Source of the DNA: Bifidobacterium breve
GTDB lineage: Bacteria; Actinomycetota; Acidimicrobiia; Acidimicrobiales; Acidimicrobilacustridaceae
Direction of reading: 5' to 3'
NCBI GenBank assembly: GCA_945860545.1
Contig: CAMAQM010000004.1
Location: forward strand, 1 to 64,000
DNA: 64,000 nt
Shown here: positions 1 to 7,370 of the stretch, piece by piece
How the letters are laid out: each line of letters starts with the position of its first letter
Numbering within the stretch: position 1 is the first letter of the stretch
Translations under genes and position numbers: made by a program
Notes under the pieces: generated by a model
Told to the model about the DNA's origin: nothing
Seen by the model: the letters and a program-made list of their open reading frames with translations, nothing else
Databases searched by the model: none

Positions 1-545
1 ATGACGCCACCGGAGAGGTGTTGGCCCACACCGTCGCTGCCGCCATCGACGCCGGTGCGCACGACGCCTGGGTGACCCCGATCCTCATGAAAAAGGGCCG
101 ACCCGCGCACACCCTGCACGCGCTCGTCGACCCGTCGCTCGCCGCCCAGGTGGGTCGTGTCCTCACCGAGGGGACGGGCTCGTTCGGGTTGCGGGCCGTG
201 ACCGTTGAACGTTGGGCCTCACCCCGTCAGCTCGACGAGGTTGACGTCGATGGTGTCACCATCCGGATCAAGGTTGGTCCCGGACGGGTCAAAGCCGAGT
301 ACGACGACGCCGTGGTGGCCGCCCGGCGTCTCGGTAGGCCGTTGCGCTCCGTGCTCGCTGACGCCGAGGAGTCCTGGCGACGGACGCATCCCGATGGAGA
401 CGGGGTCCCGGCTGATTCGACGGGCCCCATGGGAACGGTGGCACCACTCCACGATCATGTCCACCCCCACGATCACGACCACTCGCACAGCCACGATCAT
501 GATCACCCTCACCCACACGACCCATCGGATGGGAACGCAGGCTGA
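1..545 (+). CDS. larC: LarC nickel-insertion protein, C-terminal part (5' truncated by window edge)
   Basis: This is the C-terminal ~180 residues of a LarC/DUF111 protein; the reading frame is open from the first bases of the window, so the start lies upstream. The segment with MKKGRPAHTLHAL followed by a G-T-G-S-F-G-x-R stretch is characteristic of LarC. In the family, LarC uses CTP and inserts nickel into the pyridinium dithiocarboxylate mononucleotide made by LarB and LarE, giving the nickel-pincer cofactor of lactate racemase and related enzymes. The last ~30 residues are a His/Asp-rich tail (runs of HDHDH and HSH), which I infer is a nickel store or chelating tail. A convergent desaturase gene ends 4 bases downstream. 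Partners larB, larE and larA are not in the window. Confidence 0.9.
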   Translation, partial: DATGEVLAHTVAAAIDAGAHDAWVTPILMKKGRPAHTLHALVDPSLAAQVGRVLTEGTGSFGLRAVTVERWASPRQLDEVDVDGVTIRIKVGPGRVKAEYDDAVVAARRLGRPLRSVLADAEESWRRTHPDGDGVPADSTGPMGTVAPLHDHVHPHDHDHSHSHDHDHPHPHDPSDGNAG

Positions 546-548
546 GGT

Positions 549-1664
549 TCAGTTCTCCTCTTGCGGGAGGCGTTCGGCTGGTTCAGCTGAGGCCAGTGCG
601 CGCCACAACGACCGGTAGTTGGGGTACTCAACGCCGGGGGTGACCCACCCGGCGGCGACGAGTTCGTCGTGGAGCTTGGGCAACTGCTGGAACGGGACGC
701 CCGAGTCCACGTGGTGGGCCAGATGCCAGCCCGTGTTGAACGGGACGATCCAAAACCGTGCCCACAGGCTCTGGCGCACGGTGTGGGTGGTGAGGCGCCG
801 ATCCTCTGAACGCATGAGCCCGCCGTGTTCGGCAATGCCCCGCAGCCGGTTCAGCACCCGCCACACGGTCATCCATGGCGCCAGCCACAACGCCGGCCAC
901 AACCACCACCGGCCCCACCCGCCGATGGCCAACAGCGCAGCGGCGACGACGACCTGGGCGGCCGCGATCCGTATGGCGAAGGGCCGGGCGGTGTCGCTGC
1001 GGAACGCGTTCAGCAAGCCCTTGAGGTTCTTCCAGCCTGAGGAACCAGAGGCGTCACGACGGAGTTTCCGCCACAGCGACGCACGGGTGATGGGGTAGTT
1101 CTCGTACAGGTTCAGGTCGGGTTCGTTGGGACCGAACTCGTCACGGTGGTGGGCCATGTGGCCGCGCCGGTACGCGGCGAGTGGCACGAACCCCGGGTAC
1201 GCCACGGCCCACCCGCCGACGAGGTCGTTCACCCGTTTGTTGGAGAACAGGAGACGGTGGGCAGCCTCGTGGCCCAAGATGGCGTAGAGGGCGAACACCC
1301 GGCCCATGAGCATGAAGGTGACGGGCCACACGACCAGGGCTGACCACGCCCACTGTGTGGTCAGCCAGCACGCCAGCGCGATCACTCCGAACGACTGGAC
1401 CCACACCGAGACGATGTTGGCGGCGTTGCGGAGATTGTGGCTTCGCTTCAGTTCGGCCCGCAGATCAACCGACGGTCGACCGGTGCGGGTCAGACGTTCG
1501 GTGGGGAGCACGTCGGGCAGCAACGCAGGTCCGGGGATCATGCCCCCTTGGCCTGCGAACGGATGGGCGGGGTCGCGGCCCTCAGTGGGTTCCCCGCGCC
1601 GGTCGGTGGGGACGTCTGCCCATGCCACGGGGCCACTGGCGGGAAGTGTGCCGGTGCCGCTCAC
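549..1664 (-). CDS. Membrane fatty-acid desaturase family protein
   Basis: This 371-residue protein belongs to the membrane-bound di-iron fatty acid desaturase/hydroxylase family. The three histidine boxes are visible: GHEAAH (about residue 129), HMAHH (about 168) and HLAHH (about 312), which ligate the two irons. Hydrophobic stretches near residues 90-125 and 235-265 would be the transmembrane hairpins that bring the boxes to the cytoplasmic face. The family introduces double bonds or hydroxyl groups into acyl lipids or carotenoids; the exact substrate cannot be told from sequence. The GTG start at 1664 is supported by a perfect-looking -10 box TACAAT (1671-1676, minus strand) placed 6 nt upstream, which implies a leaderless transcript. 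Confidence 0.85.
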   Translation of the reverse strand: MSGTGTLPASGPVAWADVPTDRRGEPTEGRDPAHPFAGQGGMIPGPALLPDVLPTERLTRTGRPSVDLRAELKRSHNLRNAANIVSVWVQSFGVIALACWLTTQWAWSALVVWPVTFMLMGRVFALYAILGHEAAHRLLFSNKRVNDLVGGWAVAYPGFVPLAAYRRGHMAHHRDEFGPNEPDLNLYENYPITRASLWRKLRRDASGSSGWKNLKGLLNAFRSDTARPFAIRIAAAQVVVAAALLAIGGWGRWWLWPALWLAPWMTVWRVLNRLRGIAEHGGLMRSEDRRLTTHTVRQSLWARFWIVPFNTGWHLAHHVDSGVPFQQLPKLHDELVAAGWVTPGVEYPNYRSLWRALASAEPAERLPQEEN

Positions 1665-1670
1665 AGATGC

Positions 1671-1676
1671 ATTGTA
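1671..1676 (-). promoter_or_regulatory. -10 box of the desaturase gene (leaderless)
   Basis: TACAAT on the minus strand lies 6 nt before the GTG start codon. It is one of the best matches in the window to the TANNNT -10 element that recurs 6-9 nt before start codons. Confidence 0.6.
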
Positions 1677-1737
1677 CGACCTGGCGGTTTGCGTGGATTC
1701 GGTCGGAAGTCAGGGCGACGGCTCTGCCAGCGGACGG

Positions 1738-2346
1738 TCAGCCTGTTTCGAGGTCCCGTCGTCCCTGTAACGCCCGGCCGAGGGTGAGTTCGTCGGCGTA
1801 CTCGAGGTCGCCACCAACCGGCAGGCCCGACGCGATCCGGGTGACCCGGATGCCAAGGGGCTGGAGCAACCGACCGAGGTACATGGCGGTGGCCTCACCC
1901 TCGATGTTGGGGTTGGTACACAAGATGACTTCGGTCACGGCTTCGGGTTCGAGACGGGTGAGGAGTTCGGCGACACGGAGTTGTTCAGGTCCGATGCCTT
2001 CAATGGGGGAGATCGCACCCTGCAGCACGTGGTAGCGGCCCCTGAACTGGCCGGTCTTTTCCACTGCGACGATGTCGCGTGCTTCCTCGACGACACACAG
2101 CACGGTGGTGTCCCGTCGTTCGTCCCGACAGACGCCGCAGAGTTCCCCCTCGGTCACGTTGAAGCATCGTGTACAAAACGCCACCCGTTGGCGCGCTTCG
2201 GTGATGGCAGTGGCCAGACGCAGAGCGTCCTCGGTCGGGATCTTCAGCAGGTGGAAGGCGATCCGCTGGGCCGACTTGGGTCCGACCCCCGGCATGCGGC
2301 CCAGTTCGTCGATGAGGTCCTGGACGGGGGCGGCGTAACTGCTCAC
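1738..2346 (-). CDS. recR: Recombination mediator RecR
   Basis: This 202-residue protein has the full RecR layout. There is an N-terminal helix-hairpin-helix ([15 protein letters not shown]), a four-cysteine zinc finger (CTRC...CGVC at about residues 58-73), and a Toprim domain beginning [13 protein letters not shown] with the typical [13 protein letters not shown] stretch. RecR works with RecO and RecF to load RecA on gapped DNA. The GTG start overlaps the stop of ebfC by 4 bases (GTGA), so it is the last gene of the dnaX-ebfC-recR operon, an arrangement conserved across bacteria. Length is normal for the family. Confidence 0.97.
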   Translation of the reverse strand: MSSYAAPVQDLIDELGRMPGVGPKSAQRIAFHLLKIPTEDALRLATAITEARQRVAFCTRCFNVTEGELCGVCRDERRDTTVLCVVEEARDIVAVEKTGQFRGRYHVLQGAISPIEGIGPEQLRVAELLTRLEPEAVTEVILCTNPNIEGEATAMYLGRLLQPLGIRVTRIASGLPVGGDLEYADELTLGRALQGRRDLETG

Positions 2347-2756
2347 CGAGGCCCGTCCGGGTCGGTGCCGGCGTCGAGGCCGGGAGAACCGGGGAGCTCC
2401 AGCCCGCCAAGACCTTCGAGAAGTTGGCCCACATCGGGCATCTCAACGCCCATACCGGCGGTCTGGAGCGCAATGGCTTCGGCCACGGCGTGACGGAACG
2501 CCGCTGCGACCAGATCGGCGAGCAGTGTCGTGTCGTCCGGGTCAACCGCACCGGGATCAATGTGCACGCTGCGAACATCGAAATCCCCGGTGAGCACGAC
2601 CCTGACCAGGCCGCCACCCGACTCACCGGTGACCTCCGTCTCGGCGAGTCGTTGCTGGGCCTCCATCATCTGGCGTTGCATGGTCATGGCCTGCTCAAGC
2701 AGGCCCCCCATGTCGAAACCTTCTGCGAAACCCTCATTGTCTGCGGGCAGGCTCAT
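2343..2756 (-). CDS. ebfC: YbaB/EbfC family nucleoid-associated protein
   Basis: This 137-residue protein carries the YbaB/EbfC core ([20 protein letters not shown], then [16 protein letters not shown]), a small dimeric DNA-binding protein with a tweezer-like shape. It sits between dnaX and recR, overlapping dnaX by 4 bases (ATGA) and recR by 4 bases, which is the usual neighbourhood and implies translational coupling. The C-terminal ~30 residues (glycine/proline/aspartate-rich) are an extension beyond the usual ~105-residue core and look disordered. The family is proposed to organise the nucleoid and assist RecFOR repair. Confidence 0.93.
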   Translation of the reverse strand: MSLPADNEGFAEGFDMGGLLEQAMTMQRQMMEAQQRLAETEVTGESGGGLVRVVLTGDFDVRSVHIDPGAVDPDDTTLLADLVAAAFRHAVAEAIALQTAGMGVEMPDVGQLLEGLGGLELPGSPGLDAGTDPDGPR

Positions 2757-4690
2757 GGTGCGCTCTCCGGTTCGATGTCGACGAGCTCGGTGCCGGGGAA
2801 CACCGCCGCAATGCGCTCAAGGTCGTCGGTCGGCGCGATGTTGGCGTCGTCGAGGGCGTGGACGTCCTCGATGTCCTCCTCGGGTGCCAGCTCGTCGGGT
2901 GGGGGCTGGACCCGGTCACCGGGGCGTTGTTCGGGTGGGGTGGCCACCGTGGCGTCCACGCGGAATTCGACGCTGACCCCCGACCCGAACTCCGCCACCA
3001 GCGCCTCGTGCATCTGTGGGCGGACCTCCTCGGCCCGCTCCAGAGCCCGACTGTTGGGCAGGGCAACGACGATGGTGGCCCCGTCGACGTTGGCGACCCG
3101 GGCTGAGCCGAGCCGGGCCCGGATCTTTTGGTTGGTGGCTGACGTGACGAGCCGACTCCACGCAGCGGTCGCTGTGTCAGTCGTCAGGTTCGTTGCCACC
3201 GCACCGCCGGGATCCGATGTCGCAGGGTCGTCGATCTCGGGTGCAGCCGAGGGAACCTGAGCGGCGGGCGCCGGTGCCGGTTCGGTGGAGGCCACGGGGG
3301 TCGCCGGGGTCGCCGCCGGCCTGGCGGCGGGCCGCTTCGGGGCGGTGGTCGTTTCGGTGTCGGCCCCAGTCGGTCGTCGACGGTCGGCGAGGGCTCGCCG
3401 TGCGGCGTCGGCTGCTCCGTTTCCCCCACCCGCCGAGGGCGCGGTCGCCGGTGGTGGCACATCAGCGGGTTCCGGACGCACCTCGTGCTCGGGTGCTTCA
3501 GGTGGAGCTGTCGCCACGGTCGGCGCTGCGTTGGCTGCAGGGGGCGTCGGCACAGAGGCGGGTTTGGCCGGGGCGGTTGGTGCGCCGCCGTTGGCGAGCA
3601 GGTGCTCGAGCCGTTCGATCCGGGCCAACAGCGCTGCGGGTGACGTGTCGGTGTCGGGCTGGGTGATGCGCATCACCGCCAACTCCAGCGTGACCCGTGG
3701 GTCAGCGGCCCGGTCGATTCCCACCAGTGCGGTCCCGAGCACCTCGAGCGCGTGGGTGACGCCTCGGCGTCCCATGGTGCCCACCTGTTCGTTGACCCGC
3801 GCTGCGGTATCGGTGGGGGTGTCGGTGGGTGGGACGCCCATGGCGGTGAGGAACACCAGTCGAAGGTGGGCAATGAGATCGTTGCCGATGTCGGCGGGCC
3901 CACGTCCGGAGCGCACGGCGCCCTCGATCAGGTTCAGCGCCGCCACCGTGTCGTGGGCGGCGAAGGCGTCCACGAGGTCCTCGACCCCGGTGAGCGCGTC
4001 GGGGATCCCTCCAAGTGCGGCGGCCCGCTCGAGTGCCGAAAGGGTGTCACGCGCTGACCCCGCACCTGCTCGCACCGCCCAGTTCCGTGTTTCGGTGTCC
4101 ACCTCGAGGCCGGCGTCTTCGACCACGTCGTCGACCATCGAACGCAACTCTGCGTTGGTCAGGAGGTGGACCTCGAAGTGCTGGGTGCGGCTCCGGATGG
4201 TGGGGAGGAGTTTCACCGGGTCGGTGGTGGCGAGGATGAACACGACGTGTTCGGGTGGTTCCTCGAGCGTCTTGAGGAGCGCGTTCGACGCCTCCTTGGT
4301 CAGCTGGTGGGCCTCGTCGAGGATGTAGACCCGGTGACGTCCCGGTGTCGACTGTGAGGCGCCGTCGACGATCTTCTTCACGTCGTCGATGCCGCGGTGG
4401 GAGGCGGCATCGAGTTCGATCACGTCGAAGGACCGTCCCTCACCGATGGTGACGCACGAGTCGCACTCGCCGCACGGTTCGCCGTCGCTGAGGTTGGTGC
4501 AGTTGAGCGCCTTGGCGAGGATGCGGGCGGTGGTGGTCTTGCCGGTGCCGCGTGGACCGCTGAACAGGTAGGCGTGCCCCACCCGGTCTTCAACGACTGC
4601 GTTGCGCAAGGTCGTCACGAGGTGGTCCTGGCCGCGGACCTCTGAAAATCGGCGTGGCCGGTAGCGACGGTAGAGGGACTGGCGGCTCAT
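2753..4690 (-). CDS. dnaX: DNA polymerase III subunits gamma and tau
   Basis: This 645-residue protein is the clamp-loader ATPase. It has a Walker A motif (GPRGTGKTT, about residue 45), a zinc module with four cysteines (CGECDSC, about 75), a Walker B/DEAH-like stretch (YILDEAHQLT) and sensor 1 (ATTDPVKLLPTIRSR). A long Ala/Pro-rich linker spans roughly residues 375-495, followed by a C-terminal domain that should bind the replicase. I see no clear A-rich slippery site that would make a short gamma form. The ATG start at 4690 has a -10 box TAGGCT (4700-4705, minus strand) 9 nt upstream, so the operon dnaX-ebfC-recR appears to be transcribed without a leader. Confidence 0.96.
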   Translation of the reverse strand: MSRQSLYRRYRPRRFSEVRGQDHLVTTLRNAVVEDRVGHAYLFSGPRGTGKTTTARILAKALNCTNLSDGEPCGECDSCVTIGEGRSFDVIELDAASHRGIDDVKKIVDGASQSTPGRHRVYILDEAHQLTKEASNALLKTLEEPPEHVVFILATTDPVKLLPTIRSRTQHFEVHLLTNAELRSMVDDVVEDAGLEVDTETRNWAVRAGAGSARDTLSALERAAALGGIPDALTGVEDLVDAFAAHDTVAALNLIEGAVRSGRGPADIGNDLIAHLRLVFLTAMGVPPTDTPTDTAARVNEQVGTMGRRGVTHALEVLGTALVGIDRAADPRVTLELAVMRITQPDTDTSPAALLARIERLEHLLANGGAPTAPAKPASVPTPPAANAAPTVATAPPEAPEHEVRPEPADVPPPATAPSAGGGNGAADAARRALADRRRPTGADTETTTAPKRPAARPAATPATPVASTEPAPAPAAQVPSAAPEIDDPATSDPGGAVATNLTTDTATAAWSRLVTSATNQKIRARLGSARVANVDGATIVVALPNSRALERAEEVRPQMHEALVAEFGSGVSVEFRVDATVATPPEQRPGDRVQPPPDELAPEEDIEDVHALDDANIAPTDDLERIAAVFPGTELVDIEPESAP

Positions 4691-4751
4691 GGTGGGCCGA
4701 GCCTACCGGCCGCTGACGACGGCGTGGCCGGACGCGCCCGTGCCGGCGGGA

Positions 4752-4853
4752 GATGGCCAGGCGACCTGCGGCACATCGGAGGTTCCGCTGAAGGCTGCTG
4801 CCTTCCGGCCCTGACCTGATTCACGGGCTCCGATTGCACAGGGCCCGGCCATC
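4752..4853 (-). ncRNA. ffs: Signal recognition particle RNA, small bacterial (4.5S) type
   Basis: The minus strand contains the diagnostic SRP domain IV: GGTCAGGGCCGGAAGGCAGC, with the GGAA tetraloop and the asymmetric loop that bind Ffh. The ends pair: GATGGCCGGG at the 5' side (4844-4853) pairs with CCTGGCCATC at the 3' side (4752-4761) with one G-U pair, which sets the approximate ends of a ~102-nt hairpin without an Alu domain. It lies between dnaX and a tRNA-Ser gene, a common actinobacterial neighbourhood. The exact processed ends are uncertain by a few bases. Confidence 0.9.
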
Positions 4854-4927
4854 ACCGGCCGGCACGAGTACACAGACAGGGTACCCTTTACCCGTCCGGT
4901 GCGGTACTCCCGTGGCGGACGGGTTGT

Positions 4928-4946
4928 GGGTCGGCCTGGCCGACCC
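4928..4946. other. 7-bp inverted repeat just upstream of tRNA-Ser(GGA)
   Basis: GGGTCGG (4928-4934) pairs perfectly with CCGACCC (4940-4946) around a 5-nt loop and ends 4 nt before the mature tRNA. It may be part of the tRNA precursor leader; no function is established. Confidence 0.4.
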
Positions 4947-4950
4947 GCCA

Positions 4951-5035
4951 GGAGGGGTGCGAGAGCGGCCGAATCGGCACGCTTGGAAAGCGTGTGTGGG
5001 GCAACCCACCGTGGGTTCGAATCCCACTCCCTCCG
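4951..5035 (+). tRNA. tRNA-Ser(GGA)
   Basis: The 85-nt gene has acceptor strands GGAGGGG/TCCCTCC, discriminator G, a long variable arm (GTGTGGGGCAACCCACC region) typical of serine tRNAs, and a T arm GTGGG-TTCGAAT-CCCAC. The anticodon loop TTGGAAA gives anticodon GGA, reading TCC and TCT. CCA is not encoded. Confidence 0.97.
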
Positions 5036-5073
5036 CTGCGTTGACTGGTTGGAACCGACGAGGAGGTACCGGC

Positions 5074-6561
5074 GTGTCGACCACGGTCCGAACAAGGGTC
5101 GGCGTTCGTGGCGGACGATCGCTGCTGGGACAACTGCGGCGTCGACCGGTACCGACCTGGTGGCAGGACGCCAAGTTCGGGGTGTTCATCCACTGGACGC
5201 TGGCATCTGTCCCTGGTTTCGCCACGGTGCCGCGCGGTGATCACCCGCCGCTCGTACACACCCCCGGCCAGCCGCTCGCCGCCCAGTACACCGAGTGGTA
5301 CGCCAACGCACTGCGATTCCCCGCCAGTGACGCCACTCGCTTTCACCGTGAGCACTTCGCAGACCGCACCTACGAGTCGTTCGTGGACGACTTCAACGCC
5401 GGGCTCGAGCACTGGGATCCACAGCGGTGGGCAGCACAGTTCGCGCGATCAGGGGCGCGCTACGTGGTTCTCGTCACGAAACATCACGACGGGTACTGCC
5501 TGTGGCCCACGTCGGTGCCCAACCCTCGACGCGCCGGCTGGCATTCGGACCGCGACATCGTTGGGGAACTGGCCGAGGCCGTCCGCGACGCCGGCATGCG
5601 TTTCGGCCTGTACTACTCCGGCGGTCTTGACTGGACGTTCGACGACCGCCCCATCGGAACGTTCGCCGATCTGGTTGCTGCGGTCCCGTCGGATCCCGCC
5701 TATGGCGACTACGCCGAGGCGCAGGTGCGTGAACTCATCGAGCGGTACCGACCGGCGGTGTTGTGGAACGACATTGCCTGGCCTTTCGGCGGTGAGCGCC
5801 TGTGGCGACTGTTCGCCGACTATTACGCGGCGGTGCCCGACGGGGTTATCAACGACCGGTGGATGCCGCGCAGCGCAGTGTTCGATCTGGTGCGCACCCG
5901 AGCGGGACGTTCGTTGGTCGACCGGTTCGTCGTGAGGTCCGCCAACTCGGGGCGCACCGTGCCGCCGACCCCACCCCACTTTGATGTGCGTACCCCGGAG
6001 TACTCGAGTTTCGACACCGTGCAGCGCTACCAGTGGGAGACGTGTCGGGGCATGGACCGGTCGTTCGGATTCAACCGGATGTCGGGCCCCGGGGACTTCA
6101 TGAGCCGAGACGACCTCCTCGGGTCGTTCGTGGACATTGTGGCCAAGGGAGGCAACCTGTTGCTCAACGTCGGTCCACGCGGCGAGGACGCCGCCATCCC
6201 CGACGAGCAGACCGAACGTCTCGACTGGCTGGCGGCGTGGTCTGCTGCGGGTGGAGCGGTGCTGGCCGGAACGCGCCCGTGGGTGTTCCAAGAAGGCCTC
6301 ACCCCCGAGGGTCACCGCCTCCGGTACGCGGCGCGTGGCTCAGCGGTCCACGTGGCGGTGCTCGACGGCCCCGGCGGTGTCCTCACCCTCGACGACGTCG
6401 ACATCGAACCTCACGGCGAGGTGGTCGGTCCCGCCGGGCGCACGCTCGGGGTCGAGCGTGACCCCGTCGGGGCGTTGCGTGTCGACGTCGGTGCGCTTGT
6501 GGGTGACGATGCGTGGCCGTTCGTGTTCACCCTCACCGCTGCGTTCGCCCGTTCGCGCTGA
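5074..6561 (+). CDS. Alpha-L-fucosidase, GH29 family
   Basis: This ~495-residue enzyme matches the GH29 alpha-L-fucosidase domain. The N-terminal WWQDAKFGVFIHWTLASVPG segment, LVTKHHDGYCLWPTSVPN and the AVLWNDIAWP stretch are all family hallmarks; the Asp of WND is the expected catalytic nucleophile. A small beta domain fills the last ~90 residues. The start is taken as GTG 5074 because a strong ribosome-binding site (GAGGAGG, 5060-5066) sits 7 nt before it and earlier in-frame codons run through the tRNA gene. I see no signal peptide, so it probably acts in the cytoplasm on fucosylated oligosaccharides taken up by the cell. Whether it prefers fucose or a related sugar is open. Confidence 0.9.
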   Translation: MSTTVRTRVGVRGGRSLLGQLRRRPVPTWWQDAKFGVFIHWTLASVPGFATVPRGDHPPLVHTPGQPLAAQYTEWYANALRFPASDATRFHREHFADRTYESFVDDFNAGLEHWDPQRWAAQFARSGARYVVLVTKHHDGYCLWPTSVPNPRRAGWHSDRDIVGELAEAVRDAGMRFGLYYSGGLDWTFDDRPIGTFADLVAAVPSDPAYGDYAEAQVRELIERYRPAVLWNDIAWPFGGERLWRLFADYYAAVPDGVINDRWMPRSAVFDLVRTRAGRSLVDRFVVRSANSGRTVPPTPPHFDVRTPEYSSFDTVQRYQWETCRGMDRSFGFNRMSGPGDFMSRDDLLGSFVDIVAKGGNLLLNVGPRGEDAAIPDEQTERLDWLAAWSAAGGAVLAGTRPWVFQEGLTPEGHRLRYAARGSAVHVAVLDGPGGVLTLDDVDIEPHGEVVGPAGRTLGVERDPVGALRVDVGALVGDDAWPFVFTLTAAFARSR

Positions 6562-6666
6562 GGCGCGTACTGGTGACGTGCACCGAGTGGTCGACTGCTA
6601 CCGATGTTGCGGTGGGGGCGCCGCGCTCTGCGTGCCGTTGCGGCGGGCGCCACTAGGGTTCGGCGG

Positions 6667-7146
6667 GTGCGTGACGAAGTGACCGAACCGTCAACGGGCG
6701 TGAGCGACGACGACGCCATGGCGCTGGCGCTGGACCAGGCGAGGCTCGCCGCCGAACGTGGTGAGGTCCCCGTGGGTGCGGTCGTGGTGGTCGACGGGGT
6801 CGTCGTGGCAGCGGCCCACAACTTGCGTGAGTCCACCGCGGACCCCACCGCACACGCCGAGGTGTTGGCGCTGCGCGCTGCAGGTGATGCGCTCGGGACG
6901 TGGCGGCTTGGTGACGCCACGTTGTACGTGACCCTCGAACCGTGTGCCATGTGCGCCGGTGCCGCCGTGTCGGCCCGATTGGGACGGCTCGTATTCGGCG
7001 CTGCGGACCCCAAGGCCGGTGCGGTGGGGTCGTTGTACAACCTCGCTGCGGACCCCCGTCTCAACCATGAGATTCCCTGGACGTCGGGCGTGCGATCCGC
7101 CGAGTGTGCCGAACTGCTCGAGGCGTTCTTCTCACCACGCCGGTAG
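6667..7146 (+). CDS. tadA: tRNA-specific adenosine-34 deaminase
   Basis: This ~159-residue protein is a cytidine/adenosine deaminase-fold enzyme that converts A34 to inosine in tRNA-Arg(ACG). The zinc site is clear: HAE (in DPTAHAEVLAL) with the catalytic Glu and PCAMC (in LEPCAMCAGA). The conserved region REVPVGAVVV-like (GEVPVGAVVVVDG) also matches TadA. GTG 6667 is chosen as the start because TAGGGT lies just upstream as a -10 box; a downstream GTG at 6700 is also possible and would shorten the protein by 11 residues. It is followed directly by a tRNA-Ser gene. Confidence 0.93.
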   Translation: MRDEVTEPSTGVSDDDAMALALDQARLAAERGEVPVGAVVVVDGVVVAAAHNLRESTADPTAHAEVLALRAAGDALGTWRLGDATLYVTLEPCAMCAGAAVSARLGRLVFGAADPKAGAVGSLYNLAADPRLNHEIPWTSGVRSAECAELLEAFFSPRR

Positions 7147-7218
7147 GGCGACCCGGCCAGCCCAGCGGGGCTGGCCGCCAAGTGGGGCGACGCGAGCGGC
7201 TGCGGTAGTCTCGCCAAC

Positions 7219-7305
7219 GGAAGGTTGCCAGAGCGGACGAATGGGGCGGCCTCGAAAGCCGTTGTGGCCTCCGGGTCACCATGGGTTCGAATCCCATACC
7301 TTCCG
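7219..7305 (+). tRNA. tRNA-Ser(CGA)
   Basis: The 87-nt gene has a fully paired acceptor stem GGAAGGT/ACCTTCC, discriminator G, a long class II variable arm and a T loop TTCGAAT. The anticodon loop CTCGAAA gives anticodon CGA, which reads TCG. CCA is not encoded. Confidence 0.96.
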
Positions 7306-7311
7306 CCGTTG

Positions 7312-7340
7312 ACGTCCGCCCGGTTCCCCCGGGCGGACGT
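7312..7340 (+). terminator. Strong hairpin after tRNA-Ser(CGA)
   Basis: ACGTCCGCCCGG (7312-7323) and CCGGGCGGACGT (7329-7340) form a perfect 12-bp stem with a 5-nt loop. It has no T tract, as is common for actinobacterial terminators. It separates the tRNA from the ABC transporter promoter. Confidence 0.7.
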
Positions 7341-7370
7341 TGCGCGTCAGGGGGCCCCTAGCCTGTGGCT

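Noticed and set aside
4834-5073. N-terminal extension of the fucosidase through the tRNA-Ser gene
   Set aside because: The frame is open by chance across the tRNA. The GTG at 5074 has a strong ribosome-binding site and yields the normal family N-terminus.
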